Positions 49,294 through 59,339 of a DNA stretch of 64,000 nucleotides are shown here, piece after piece. Below the pieces are notes generated by a model. That model saw only the letters and a program-made list of their open reading frames with translations, did not search any database and had not been told where the DNA came from. Made by a program: the position numbers and the translations under genes. Position 1 is the first letter of the stretch, and each line of letters starts with the position of its first letter. This stretch comes from Bradyrhizobium yuanmingense (GTDB lineage: Bacteria; Pseudomonadota; Alphaproteobacteria; Rhizobiales; Xanthobacteraceae). The stretch lies in the NCBI RefSeq assembly GCF_029167105.1, contig NZ_JARFML010000031.1, positions 1-64,000 of the forward strand, read 5' to 3'.

Positions 49294-52293
49294 ATGCCGA
49301 ACATTCCGCCCCCCTTCTCCGCCCCTTACGCTCCCGATGATTCCGAGATCGCCGCAAAGCTTCTGCCGGCCTCGCATCTCGCCCCGTCCCATGAGGCCCG
49401 GATCGACCGCACCGCGACGCGGCTGATCGAGGCGATTCGCAAGCGCGACGACCGGCTCGGCGGGGTGGAGGACATGCTGCGGGAGTTCGCGCTCTCGACC
49501 AAGGAAGGGCTGGCGCTGATGGTGCTGGCGGAAGCGCTGCTGCGCGTGCCCGATGCGCGCACCGCCGACCAGTTCATCGAGGACAAGCTCGGCGAGGGCG
49601 ATTTCATCCATCACGAGACCAAGTCCACCGCGTTCCTGGTCAACGCCTCGGCCTGGGCGCTCGGCCTGTCGGCGCGGGTGATCCAGCCCGGCGAGACGCC
49701 CGACGGCACCATCGGCCGGCTGGTGAAGCGGCTCGGCGCGCCGGCGGTGCGCACCGCGACGCGCCAAGCGATGCGGCTGATGGGCAATCATTTCGTGTTA
49801 GGGGAGACCATCGAGCAGGCGCTGGAGCGGGCTCGGCCGCGCTCCGGCCAGAAGCCGCGCTATTCCTTCGACATGCTCGGCGAAGGCGCGCGAACGGCCG
49901 CCGATGCCAAGCGCTATTTCGACGCCTATGCCAGCGCGATTGACACGATCGGCAAGGCTTCGGGCAACCATCCCCTGCCCGACCGGCCCGGCATCTCGGT
50001 CAAGCTCTCGGCGCTGCATCCGCGCTTCGAGGCGATCAGCCGCGGCCGCGTGATGGCCGAGCTGGTGCCGCTATTGCTGGACCTTGCGCAGCGCGCCAAG
50101 GCGCATGACCTCAATTTCACGGTCGATGCCGAGGAGGCTGACCGGCTGGAGCTGTCGCTCGACGTGATCGCAGCGACGCTCGCCGATCCCTCGCTTTCCG
50201 GCTGGGACGGATTTGGCCTCGCGATCCAGGCCTATCAGAAGCGCGCCAGCGCAGTGATCGACTATGTCGATGAACTCGCCCGCGCGCACGACCGCAAGCT
50301 GATGGTGCGCCTGGTCAAGGGCGCCTATTGGGACACCGAGATCAAGCGCGCGCAGGAGCGCGGGCTCGACGGCTATCCCGTGTTTACGCGCAAAGCGATG
50401 ACCGATCTGAACTTCGTCGCCTGCGCAACGAAGCTTCTCGCCTTGCGGCCGCGCATCTTTCCGCAATTCGCCACCCACAACGCGTTGACGGTCGCGACCG
50501 TGCTGGAGCTCGCAGCAGATGGCGGCGGCTTCGAGTTCCAGCGCCTGCACGGCATGGGCGAAGCGCTCTACGAGCAACTCGCCAAGGATCATCCTGACAT
50601 CGCCTATCGCACCTATGCGCCGGTCGGCAGCCATCGCGACCTGCTCGCCTATCTGGTGCGGCGGCTGTTGGAGAACGGCGCCAACTCGTCCTTCGTGGCG
50701 CAGGCCGCCGATTATCGCGTGCCGGTTTCGGCGCTGCTGCAACGCCCCGCCGATGCCATCGGCCGGCCGCAACAGGCACCTCATGCCAAGATTCCGTTGC
50801 CGGCAGATCTGTTCGCTCCGGAGCGGCGCAATTCGCGCGGCGTCGAATTCGGCGAGCGTTCCGCACTCGACCGGCTTCTGACGGACGTGAAGGCCGCGAC
50901 GGCCGATCTCAAGCCTGTCGCTGATGCCACACCGGATCAGGCCAACGCGGCGATGACGGCTGCGCGCGCCGGCTTTGGCAGCTGGAGCCGGACGCCGGCA
51001 GGCACGCGCGCGGCGGCGCTGGAGCAGGCCGCGCATCTCCTGGAAAGCCGCGGTGCCCGCTTCATCGCGCTGCTGCAAGCCGAGGGCGGCAAGACGCTCG
51101 ACGACGCTTTGTCGGAGCTGCGCGAAGCCGCCGACTTCTGCCGCTACTATGCCGCGCAGGGCCGCAAGCTGTTCGGCGTCGATGCCGCCATGCCCGGCCC
51201 GACCGGCGAGAGCAACGCGCTCGCCATGCGCGGCCGCGGCGTCTTCGTCGCGATCTCGCCCTGGAATTTTCCGCTTGCGATCTTCCTTGGCCAAGTGACC
51301 GCGGCGCTGATGGCCGGCAACAGCGTGGTGGCGAAACCCGCCGAGCAGACGCCGCGCATCGCGCGCGAGGCGGTCGCCCTGCTGCACGAGGCTGGCATCC
51401 CCACAAGCGCGCTGCATCTCATCACCGGCGACGGCCGTATCGGCGCGGCACTGACCGCGCACCCCGATGTCGCCGGAATCGTCTTCACCGGTTCGACCGA
51501 GGTGGCACGAGCGATCAACCGGACACTGGCCGCCAAGGATGGGCCGATCGTGCCGCTGATCGCGGAGACCGGCGGCATCAACGCCATGATCGCCGATGCC
51601 ACCGCGCTGCCCGAGCAGGTCGCCGACGATGTCGTGACCTCTGCGTTCCGCTCCGCAGGCCAGCGCTGCTCGGCGTTGCGGCTCTTGTTCGCGCAGGAGG
51701 ATGTCGCCGACCGCATGATCGAGATGATCGCGGGCGCCGCGCGCGAACTGAAAATCGGCGATCCTGCAGATGTTTCGACTCATGTCGGTCCAGTGATCGA
51801 TGATGAAGCCAAGCAGCGCCTCGATGCGCATATCGCGCGGATGAAGCGCGAGGCGCGGCTGCATTTTGCGGGCACCGCGCCGAATGGCTGCTTCGTCGCG
51901 CCGCATATCTTCGAGCTCAAGGAGGCCGGTCAGCTCACCGAGGAGGTGTTCGGCCCGATCCTGCATGTCGCGCGCTATCGCGCCGAGAACCTGGCGCGTG
52001 TGCTGGAATCCATCGCGCGCACCGGTTACGGGCTCACCTTGGGCATCCATTCGCGCATCGACGACACCATCGAAGCCATCATCGACTGCGTCCAGGTCGG
52101 CAACATCTACGTCAACCGCAACATGATCGGCGCCGTGGTCGGCGTGCAGCCGTTCGGCGGCAGCGGCCTGTCCGGAACCGGTCCCAAGGCCGGCGGCCCG
52201 CACTACCTCGCGCGCTTTGCCACCGAGCAGACCGTGACGATCAACACGGCTGCGGCCGGCGGCAATGCCGCGTTACTTGCGGGGGAGGAGTGA
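49294..52293 (+). CDS. putA: Bifunctional proline utilisation enzyme PutA
   Basis: 999 residues, the same length as the structurally known Bradyrhizobium PutA. Proline dehydrogenase half (about 80-470): ISVKLSALHPRFEAISRGR, KLMVRLVKGAYWDTEIKRAQ and FATHNALTVATVL, with FAD site residues. Aldehyde dehydrogenase half (about 530-980): AISPWNFPLAIFLGQVTAAL, VFTGSTEVARAINRTL, AETGGINAMI, the nucleophile in RSAGQRCSALRL (Cys near 791) and FGGSGLSGTGPKAGGPHYL. It oxidises proline to glutamate through the semialdehyde with channelling. No N-terminal ribbon-helix-helix is present, so it is not an autoregulator. AGGACA precedes the ATG. Confidence 0.97.
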   Translation: MPNIPPPFSAPYAPDDSEIAAKLLPASHLAPSHEARIDRTATRLIEAIRKRDDRLGGVEDMLREFALSTKEGLALMVLAEALLRVPDARTADQFIEDKLGEGDFIHHETKSTAFLVNASAWALGLSARVIQPGETPDGTIGRLVKRLGAPAVRTATRQAMRLMGNHFVLGETIEQALERARPRSGQKPRYSFDMLGEGARTAADAKRYFDAYASAIDTIGKASGNHPLPDRPGISVKLSALHPRFEAISRGRVMAELVPLLLDLAQRAKAHDLNFTVDAEEADRLELSLDVIAATLADPSLSGWDGFGLAIQAYQKRASAVIDYVDELARAHDRKLMVRLVKGAYWDTEIKRAQERGLDGYPVFTRKAMTDLNFVACATKLLALRPRIFPQFATHNALTVATVLELAADGGGFEFQRLHGMGEALYEQLAKDHPDIAYRTYAPVGSHRDLLAYLVRRLLENGANSSFVAQAADYRVPVSALLQRPADAIGRPQQAPHAKIPLPADLFAPERRNSRGVEFGERSALDRLLTDVKAATADLKPVADATPDQANAAMTAARAGFGSWSRTPAGTRAAALEQAAHLLESRGARFIALLQAEGGKTLDDALSELREAADFCRYYAAQGRKLFGVDAAMPGPTGESNALAMRGRGVFVAISPWNFPLAIFLGQVTAALMAGNSVVAKPAEQTPRIAREAVALLHEAGIPTSALHLITGDGRIGAALTAHPDVAGIVFTGSTEVARAINRTLAAKDGPIVPLIAETGGINAMIADATALPEQVADDVVTSAFRSAGQRCSALRLLFAQEDVADRMIEMIAGAARELKIGDPADVSTHVGPVIDDEAKQRLDAHIARMKREARLHFAGTAPNGCFVAPHIFELKEAGQLTEEVFGPILHVARYRAENLARVLESIARTGYGLTLGIHSRIDDTIEAIIDCVQVGNIYVNRNMIGAVVGVQPFGGSGLSGTGPKAGGPHYLARFATEQTVTINTAAAGGNAALLAGEE

Positions 52294-52408
52294 GGCCCTG
52301 CGCCAGGCGCCGTTGCATCCCGGCAAAACATCGGTCTAATGCTCTCATCACCCGCCCGCGCCAATTCCAGCGCGCGGGAAACGACTGAATCGAGGGAGCG
52401 ACGCCGCG

Positions 52409-53614
<1,206 letters not shown>

Positions 53615-53634
53615 AAGCGCGCTCGCTCTAACCT

Positions 53635-53715
53635 CGTCATTGCGAGCGCAGCGAAGCAATCCAGAGTGTCTCCGCGGACGCATTGCTGGATTGCTTCGCT
53701 GCGCTCGCAATGACG
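53635..53715. repeat. Intergenic inverted repeat, family A
   Basis: 81 bp, CGTCATTGCGAGCGCAGCGA.. at one end and ..CTCGCAATGACG at the other, with CAATCCAGAGTGTC inside. Between the CaiB-type and GST genes. Confidence 0.87.
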
Positions 53716-53769
53716 GCGAGGGACTATCTCGCTATAACGATCGGCAACACACCCATGCCGCGAGGTCCC

Positions 53770-54417
53770 ATGCCTAGCTACCGCCTGCACTACTTCCCCG
53801 AATCCGGCAACAGCTACAAGCTGGCGCTGATGCTGACGCTCTGCGGCGAGACGTTCGAGCCGGTCTGGACCGATTTTGCCGGCGGCGTCACGCGCACGGC
53901 CGAGTGGCGCAAGGCCGTGAACGAGATGGGCGAGATTCCCGTGCTCGAGATCGACGGCGTGAAGATGACGCAGACCGCGCCGCTGCTGCTGAAACTGGCC
54001 GAGCAATATGGCCGTTTCGGCGCCGAGACGGAGGACGAGAAATTCGAGTTGCTGCGCTGGCTGTTCTGGGACAACCACAAGCTCACCGGCTACATGGCGA
54101 CCTACCGCTTCATGCGTGCCTTCACCGAGAAGAACGATCCGCAGGTGCTGAAGCATTTCCGCCGGCGGCTCGAGGACTTTCTCGGCATCCTCGATGGCCA
54201 TCTCCAGCACAATGATTTCGCGATTGGCGCAAGGCCGACAGTCGCGGACATCTCGATGATGGCCTATCTGCATTATCCCAGCGACGAGCATGGCTTCGAT
54301 TTCGCGTCGAGCCATCCGGCCATCCACGCCTGGCTCGGCCGCATGGCCGCGCTGCCGGGCTGGAAGCCGGCTTACGAGCTGCTGCCGGGAAAACGGATGA
54401 CGAACTACGCGAAGTGA
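53770..54417 (+). CDS. Glutathione S-transferase family protein
   Basis: 215 residues from ATG 53770 (MPSYRLHYFPESGNSYKL). Thioredoxin-like N domain with the GSH site GEIPVLEIDGVKMTQTAPLL (MGEIPVLE is the cis-Pro strand) and an all-helical C domain with PTVADISMMAYLHYP. It has no obvious operon partner. Substrate unknown. An in-frame ATG at 53755 (MPRGPM) is less likely because the folded domain starts at MPSYRL. GAGG lies 5 nt upstream. Confidence 0.88.
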   Translation: MPSYRLHYFPESGNSYKLALMLTLCGETFEPVWTDFAGGVTRTAEWRKAVNEMGEIPVLEIDGVKMTQTAPLLLKLAEQYGRFGAETEDEKFELLRWLFWDNHKLTGYMATYRFMRAFTEKNDPQVLKHFRRRLEDFLGILDGHLQHNDFAIGARPTVADISMMAYLHYPSDEHGFDFASSHPAIHAWLGRMAALPGWKPAYELLPGKRMTNYAK

Positions 54418-54428
54418 GGACTTACTTG

Positions 54429-54546
54429 TCCCCTCTCCCCGCTTGAGGAGGAGTCTCCACGGGGACGGTGATAGCGAGACTCGCGGAGAGTCCCCCTCAC
54501 CCGCCGCGCTTCGCGCGTCGGCCTCTCCCCGCAAGCGGGGCGAGGC
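54429..54546. repeat. Intergenic inverted repeat, family E
   Basis: CCCCTCTCCCCGCTTGAGG.. on the left, ..CGGCCTCTCCCCGCAAGCGG on the right, with AGTCCCCCTCACCCGCCGCG inside; same family as 38660-38806. Confidence 0.8.
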
Positions 54547-54585
54547 GAACCTGCAGCCCGTTCCGGGATCGTATCGAGAGAGATT

Positions 54586-54750
54586 TCACCGCAACGCCAG
54601 CCAGCCGAACGTGAACAGAATTCCGCCGACGATGACGGCCACCGCGACGGCCCAGATGCTCACGCGGGCGCTGCCGATGACCTGCTTGGCTTCCTCGTTC
54701 CGCGCAATCTCGCGATTGCGCGCCTTGTTGGCTCCGCCGGTATCCGTCAT
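54586..54750 (-). CDS. 54-residue single-pass membrane protein
   Basis: Read from ATG 54750: a charged N terminus (MTDTGGANKARNREIARNEE) followed by one hydrophobic helix (VSIWAVAVAVIVGGILFTFG, about 30-49) and the end WLALR. Codon use has the same GC-rich third positions as the neighbours, which supports translation. GGAT lies 7 nt upstream. It is on the same strand as, and 80 bp downstream of, the haem-protein gene, separated by a family-D repeat. No family recognised. Confidence 0.6.
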   Translation of the reverse strand: MTDTGGANKARNREIARNEEAKQVIGSARVSIWAVAVAVIVGGILFTFGWLALR

Positions 54751-54780
54751 GGGTCATCCAAATCGCTTGAGACTTTATCT

Positions 54781-54829
54781 TGCGCGTGATCCTTCGGAAA
54801 GCCGCTCCACACTTTTCCTGGACCACGCA
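54781..54829. repeat. Intergenic palindrome, family D, diverged copy
   Basis: TGCGCGTGATCC..CGGAAAGCCGCTCCACACTTTTCC..GGACCACGCA; aligns with 37675-37723 (GAGCATGATC .. GATCATGCTC) with several substitutions in both arms. It fills the space between the haem-protein stop and the small membrane protein. Confidence 0.65.
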
Positions 54830-56368
54830 CTAACGCGTCTTGATGAAGCACATGCCGACGCGGCGCGAGGCCGCGGCAGCCTGACAGGTCAGACCGTTGG
54901 CACAGCTCCATGACGTAAAACTCCTGTCGGGCGTTCCCGATCCCGGATCTTGCAGGGAACAATGCGCGCCCCAGCCGTCCTGATATTCGCTGCCGGCCAG
55001 CTCGCTTCTGCCGCGGGTCTGTGGCCGGCTGGCAAATCCGCGTGAGAAATCAGGGGTTTTTCCGGCCGCGAACGCGGTCAGGATGTCGCGGCGGCGGAGT
55101 TGGTCGCCGAAGAAGTGCGGCGAGGCCGCCACGATGGCGGCATTCGACGGTCTGTCCGCAAGCCAATCGACGCCCGGGAAATGGAAGCCGCCGATGCCAC
55201 GGGTCTGGTGACAGCCGGCGCAGGTGACGTCGTTGAGACGGCGCTGGAAGCCTGCGACCGAACGGACGTTCTGCATGTCGAGGCCGCGTGCCGCGGCCTG
55301 CTTCAGCGCGCCGACCACGTCATTGTCGGTGAAGACGGGATCGCCTTTGCCCTCCCCCTGCATCAAGCCGAACTCCGGCTGCAAGGCTGAGGCGTCAAGG
55401 CCGGCGGGGGTCGGCACAATTGCGGACCTAGCCAGGAATTTCTCGGGGATCAACACCGTGCCACGATCGAATTCGCGCAAGTTCTCGGGCGCGAGCAGCC
55501 AGGCCTTGAAGTCGCGCCGCAGTGCATCGTCGGCAAGGATGCGGTCGCGGTCGATCTGGTTCTCCAGCGTCGATTCCTCGAACGTCCTGGTGGCGGCGTC
55601 GTACTTGAACGTCTTGAGAAGATAATCGGAGCGGAAATCGTGCAGCGCCGATTTCGGCGCGACCGAGACCTGGATGTTGGTCTCGATGCGGTCGAGCATG
55701 GCGTCGTCAGGCGGGAAGCGGCTGCCGATCAAGCCTTGCCAGTCGCCATTGTCGAGCCAGCGCCGCGCGATCTCGGCGCAGCTGATCGGCTTGCCCCTCG
55801 CATCCGTCTGGCGCCCATCGCGCGCCTTCATCACGAGGTTGAATGTCATCGGCAGGCGCGTTGCGGTCTTGCCGCCATTCGGCCCGCTGTCGAAGCGCGC
55901 CAGACGATAGATCAGCCGGATCTCGCCACAGGACTCCTCCGAGACATAGGCACGGTCCATGCGATTGACGATGCCAGCCAGCACGAAGCGCGCATCACGC
56001 GATTTCAAGCTCGCTAGGTCGAACAATTGCGCATCAAAGCCCTCGCCGACGCCGATGGTCTCGCCCGGGTAGGTCGCCTTGTACCAGGCAATATAGCGTT
56101 CGAATTCCGCATCGATCGCCGGCAGAACCGGCTTCAGCTGCGGCAGCGAGGCGAACATCAGCTCGGTCGTGAGCGGGACGCCCGAATTCCGCTCCGGCGA
56201 CAAAAGACGCGAGATCGTCAGCGTGTTGTTCTGGTCGAGCTTGCGCAGGAGATCGGGATCGGTGATCGCGGTGCCGCGCGTCAGCGCGGTGCTCTCCGCT
56301 GCCAAGAGCGAAACGACACCGCCCAGCAATGCGGCGGCAGCAACGAGAATTCGCAAGGCGCGGCCCAT
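54830..56368 (-). CDS. Large exported protein with one c-type haem motif, function unknown
   Basis: 512 residues from ATG 56368 (MGRALRILVA). Signal peptide ALRILVAAAALLGGVVSLLA. The middle (about 60-330) has no recognised domain. One haem-c motif CAGCHQTRGIGGFHFPG (near 385), preceded by FQRRLNDVT. The C terminus holds four cysteines in a secreted-type setting (GAHCSLQDPG, WSCANGLTCQ, GMCFIK), probably disulfides. A periplasmic electron carrier or redox enzyme is possible, but there are no partner genes beside it. Size and single haem make it unlike ordinary cytochromes c. Confidence 0.75.
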   Translation of the reverse strand: MGRALRILVAAAALLGGVVSLLAAESTALTRGTAITDPDLLRKLDQNNTLTISRLLSPERNSGVPLTTELMFASLPQLKPVLPAIDAEFERYIAWYKATYPGETIGVGEGFDAQLFDLASLKSRDARFVLAGIVNRMDRAYVSEESCGEIRLIYRLARFDSGPNGGKTATRLPMTFNLVMKARDGRQTDARGKPISCAEIARRWLDNGDWQGLIGSRFPPDDAMLDRIETNIQVSVAPKSALHDFRSDYLLKTFKYDAATRTFEESTLENQIDRDRILADDALRRDFKAWLLAPENLREFDRGTVLIPEKFLARSAIVPTPAGLDASALQPEFGLMQGEGKGDPVFTDNDVVGALKQAAARGLDMQNVRSVAGFQRRLNDVTCAGCHQTRGIGGFHFPGVDWLADRPSNAAIVAASPHFFGDQLRRRDILTAFAAGKTPDFSRGFASRPQTRGRSELAGSEYQDGWGAHCSLQDPGSGTPDRSFTSWSCANGLTCQAAAASRRVGMCFIKTR

Positions 56369-56409
56369 GCCTGAGGTAACACCGCGCAAGCATGCCTATT
56401 CAAGCGAAA

Positions 56410-56437
56410 AGGCGCTTCACATCGCGGTGAAGCGCCT
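56410..56437 (-). terminator. Terminator hairpin after the frameshifted membrane protein
   Basis: AGGCGCTTCAC / GTGAAGCGCCT, perfect 11-bp stem with a 6-nt loop. On the minus strand TTTTCGCTT follows. It lies 25 bp past the stop at 56462. Confidence 0.8.
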
Positions 56438-56461
56438 CTTCGAAAGTCGGATATCGGACGC

Positions 56462-57492
56462 TCAGCGTCCGACGATCAGCCCCCTTGAGGTGACGACCAC
56501 CCAGCGGCCATCCTGGCGGCGGATCGCATCAACACGGCCGACGCCGGGGATGGGATCGCCGGGATAGACCTCATAGAGCCCGTCGCGACCCTCGATCAGC
56601 GCGCCGCCGTTGCTGGCGTTGCGCAGCCGCCAGCCTTCAATCGTCGGCAGACGTCCGACTTCGGTCTTGGGCGCTGCGCCGACCGGGCCGGTGCGGCCGC
56701 GGCGGTCGCGAGCTGAGTCTGGGGCTGGGTCGGCGCGATCGAGCCGGTGGTCTCCTTGGACGCCGCTGCTGCGGCCTGCGCGGGCGCGGCGGGCGGCGTG
56801 GCGCGGAGCTTGTCGACGGCCTCGGACAGCTTTGCGATCCTGGCCAGCGGCTCGGCCTGCGCCTTTTCGAGCTTGTCCAGGCGGTCGTTGGCCCGGTTGA
56901 ACTGGGTGAGGCCGGTCTTCGAGCTCTGCTCGACATTGGCCTTCAGGGCGACGAGGTCGGCATCGATCCGCGCCACGGACGCATCCAGCGCGCTGGTATC
57001 GGCGACTTGGACCGGAGCGACTTGGAGCGGAGCCGGGGCGGGTGCGGCGAAACGCATCATGCCGGCGGTCGCAAGCGCGCCGCTGATCGCGCCGACGCTG
57101 GCGGCAATCGCCACCACCGCGGCCATCGCCGACAGCCGGCGCTTGCTGCCGGACTCGCGCGGCTCGTCCGCCTTCCCATGCGGGGCGAACTCCTCGCGCT
57201 CCCAGCGGTCGGCGGGCGGCATGACCATGAGCTTGCCGTGCTTCGGCTCGGGCTTGGCCTCAGCTTTGGCGTCAGTCTTGGCCTCAGTCTTGGCCTCAAA
57301 CTTCGGCACTTCGATCCGCGGCGGCTCAATCTTCGGGGCGTCCGCCTTGACCGGATCGGGCTTGGGCGGCGCTTCGTGATCGGGGGCGATCGAGGGGGCC
57401 TCGATACCGGCGGCAGCCTCGATGGCCTGCGGTGCTGCGGCGTCGATGGCAGCGGCATCGTGGGCAGCCTGCTCGGGCATTGGTTCGCTCAC
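56462..57492 (-). pseudogene. Membrane-anchored coiled-coil protein split by a one-base frameshift
   Basis: From ATG 57492 (MSEPMPEQAA) the frame encodes a long Ala/Pro/Lys-rich cytoplasmic part, a membrane helix (LSAMAAVVAIAASVGAISGA, about 118-137), and a coiled coil (SALDASVARIDADLVALKAN), then runs out of sense (RSAQRPRPKSDVC) to a stop at 56596. A different frame continues with a folded tail, PVGAAPKTEVGRLPTIEGW .. RDGLYEVYPGDPIPGVGRV .. GRWVVVTSRGLIVGR, to 56462. The join needs one extra base in the GGG run at 56685-56687 (GCCCGG read as GCCCCGG). This is either a genuine frameshift or a homopolymer sequencing error. Function unknown; the tail resembles SH3-like or localisation domains only loosely. 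Confidence 0.78.
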
Positions 57493-57741
57493 GGCTCAAA
57501 TACTCCAGTCTCGGTTGACCTTTTGGTAACTTTCATTGCTTGCGAAATCCTTACCTCGGGACCCGCTTACCTAAATTTTAGGAATTCATCCGGGGCCGAA
57601 TTGGGCCGGGAACGTGGAACCGGTGTGGCGGGCGTGAAACAATTTGTAATCGGGGGAAGATGAACGGCGGCGGAATGGTCTTCCTCCAGAGCGACAGTGC
57701 GACGGAGTGAGCGGCGCCCGCTCCGTCCACATCACTGTCCC

Positions 57742-58239
57742 TCACATCACCACCGGGGCATCCGGCAACTCGTTCGCATGCGGCCCCTGCTTCGGAAAAT
57801 GCTTTGCCATTTCGCGCGACACGGCCTCGATGCCGCTGATCACGCCGCGTTCGAACCGGCCCGATCTGAACTCGGCCTCCATCGCGCGGCAGATCGTCTC
57901 CCAACCCTCCGCGCCGACCTTCGCGTCGATGCCTCGATCGGCGATGATCTCGACGTCGCGGTCGGCGAGCAGGAGATAGATCAGAACGCCATTGTTATGG
58001 GCGGTGTCCCAGATACGCAGATGCGAGAACACATCGAGGGCGCGCGCGCGGGCCGGCTGGTTGCGGAACAGCGGACCGCCGTCGAGCGCCCCTTCGACGA
58101 CAAAGCGGACCTGGCCGGAATGGGTGGCTTCGGCGCGCTTGATCGCCTGCTCGATGCGATCGAGCACCGCTTGCGGAAAGATCTGCTTCGCCCGCCAATG
58201 ATGCTGCACGAGATGTCGGGCAATGCGCTTGATGCTCAT
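57742..58239 (-). CDS. TPM domain protein (short paralogue)
   Basis: 165 residues, no signal peptide. TPM (TLP18.3/Psb32/MOLO-1) fold elements: QAIKRAEATHSGQVRFVVEG, ARALDVFSHLRIWDTAHNNG, LADRDVEIIADRGIDAKVG and SGRFERGVISGIEAVS. The domain binds phosphate-like groups in plant homologues; bacterial role unclear. Start 58239 lies 5 bp after the stop of the long TPM gene, so it is the third gene of lemA-TPM-TPM. The 249 bp to its left (57493-57741) have no gene, only a small palindrome CCTAAATTTTAGG. Confidence 0.85.
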   Translation of the reverse strand: MSIKRIARHLVQHHWRAKQIFPQAVLDRIEQAIKRAEATHSGQVRFVVEGALDGGPLFRNQPARARALDVFSHLRIWDTAHNNGVLIYLLLADRDVEIIADRGIDAKVGAEGWETICRAMEAEFRSGRFERGVISGIEAVSREMAKHFPKQGPHANELPDAPVVM

Positions 58240-58244
58240 GATCG

Positions 58245-59138
58245 CTACCAGCTCCCCGAGGCGCCGCCGCCGCCGAAACTGCCGCCGCCGCCGCTGAAGC
58301 CGCCGCTACTCGACGATCCGCTGCTCCATCCGCCGGAGGAGCCGCTCGACCACGAGCCGCCGCGCGAACGACCCGTGCCTGGCGTGATCGCCGAAAACAG
58401 ATCGGCGATAAATCCGACGATGAAGCCGAGGATGCCGACAGCCGCCGCGAGCGCCGCGGAGCCGAGAATGAGCCAAGTTACCGCTGCGATGATGCCCCCG
58501 GTCACCAATGATCCGAGCAGCCGCCCCAGGATGGCGCGGAAGAACCCGCCGACGCCGATCGAGGCAAACAGCGCCACCGCAAACACTGGCGCCAGATCAT
58601 CCAGATTATTGTGGGCGAAGTTGACGCTGCGCGAGGGTGACGGCAGCGGCTCGCCATCGATCACCCGCAACATGCGGTCGACGCCTGCGCTGATGCCCGC
58701 AGCGAAATCGCCGCTTCTGAATTTCGGGGTGATAGCCTCGTCGATGATGCGCCGGGAGGTGACGTCGGTGAGCGCGCCCTCGAGACCGTAGCCGACCTCG
58801 ATGCGCAAATGCCGGTCGTTCTTGGCGACGACGAGAATCGCGCCGTCGTCGACCTTCTTGCGGCCGATCTTCCAAGCCTCCGCGACCCGGATCGAGAATT
58901 GCTCGATCGTCTCCGGCTGCGTGGTCGGGACGATCAGCACGGCGATCTGGCTGCCCTTGCGGTTCTCGAAGTCGCGCAGCTTTTGCGTGAGCGCGGCGAT
59001 GTCGCCGCTGGAGAGCGTGCCGGTCTGATCGACGACACGGCCGGTGAGCTGGGGGACGACGACGTCGGCGTGGGCGGGGAAGGCAAAGATGAGGAAGAGT
59101 GCTGCAACGATGACCGCGCACCACACCCTCGCCGTCAT
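58245..59138 (-). CDS. TPM domain membrane protein with Gly/Ser tail (YgcG-like)
   Basis: 297 residues from ATG 59138 (MTARVWCAVIV). Signal peptide (VWCAVIVAALFLIFAFPAHA), TPM domain (GRVVDQTGTLSSGDIAALTQ, then NRKGSQIAVLIVPTTQPETI, LRIEVGYGLEGALTDVTSRR), two or three membrane helices (APVFAVALFASIGVGGFF, GSLVTGGIIAAVTWLILG, LAAAVGILGFIVGFIADLF) and a Gly/Ser tail. This is the common partner of LemA. The role is thought to be in envelope homeostasis; mechanism unknown. The ORF extends upstream of 59138 into a repeat and that extension is not used. Confidence 0.87.
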   Translation of the reverse strand: MTARVWCAVIVAALFLIFAFPAHADVVVPQLTGRVVDQTGTLSSGDIAALTQKLRDFENRKGSQIAVLIVPTTQPETIEQFSIRVAEAWKIGRKKVDDGAILVVAKNDRHLRIEVGYGLEGALTDVTSRRIIDEAITPKFRSGDFAAGISAGVDRMLRVIDGEPLPSPSRSVNFAHNNLDDLAPVFAVALFASIGVGGFFRAILGRLLGSLVTGGIIAAVTWLILGSAALAAAVGILGFIVGFIADLFSAITPGTGRSRGGSWSSGSSGGWSSGSSSSGGFSGGGGSFGGGGASGSW

Positions 59139-59222
59139 CGCCAGGCTTGCCGCCTTCGCTGAAGCTGCGGCGCGCCGAGCACCCGTGTAAGCCTCGGCGT
59201 AGCCTTGGCGAAGCCGGGACCG

Positions 59223-59303
59223 GGCGATCCAGTATTCCAGAGACGCCTGTGGCATATGGAGAGGCCGCGGCGTACTGGATTCCCCGCTTTCGCGGGGAAT
59301 GAC
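59223..59303. repeat. Inverted repeat between lemA and TPM gene
   Basis: GGCGATCCAGTATTCCAG .. CGTACTGGATTCCCCGC with an inner perfect stem ATTCCCCGC-TT-TC-GCGGGGAAT (59279-59300) followed by GAC. Another inserted palindromic element; it separates two genes that otherwise form one operon. Confidence 0.65.
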
Positions 59304-59339
59304 AGTGGTGGGTGGGACGCGCATCGGGGCCGAACGCGA

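Noticed and set aside
50071..52203. 710-codon minus-strand frame opposite putA.
   Set aside because: Antisense shadow of a strongly conserved enzyme gene; no motif.
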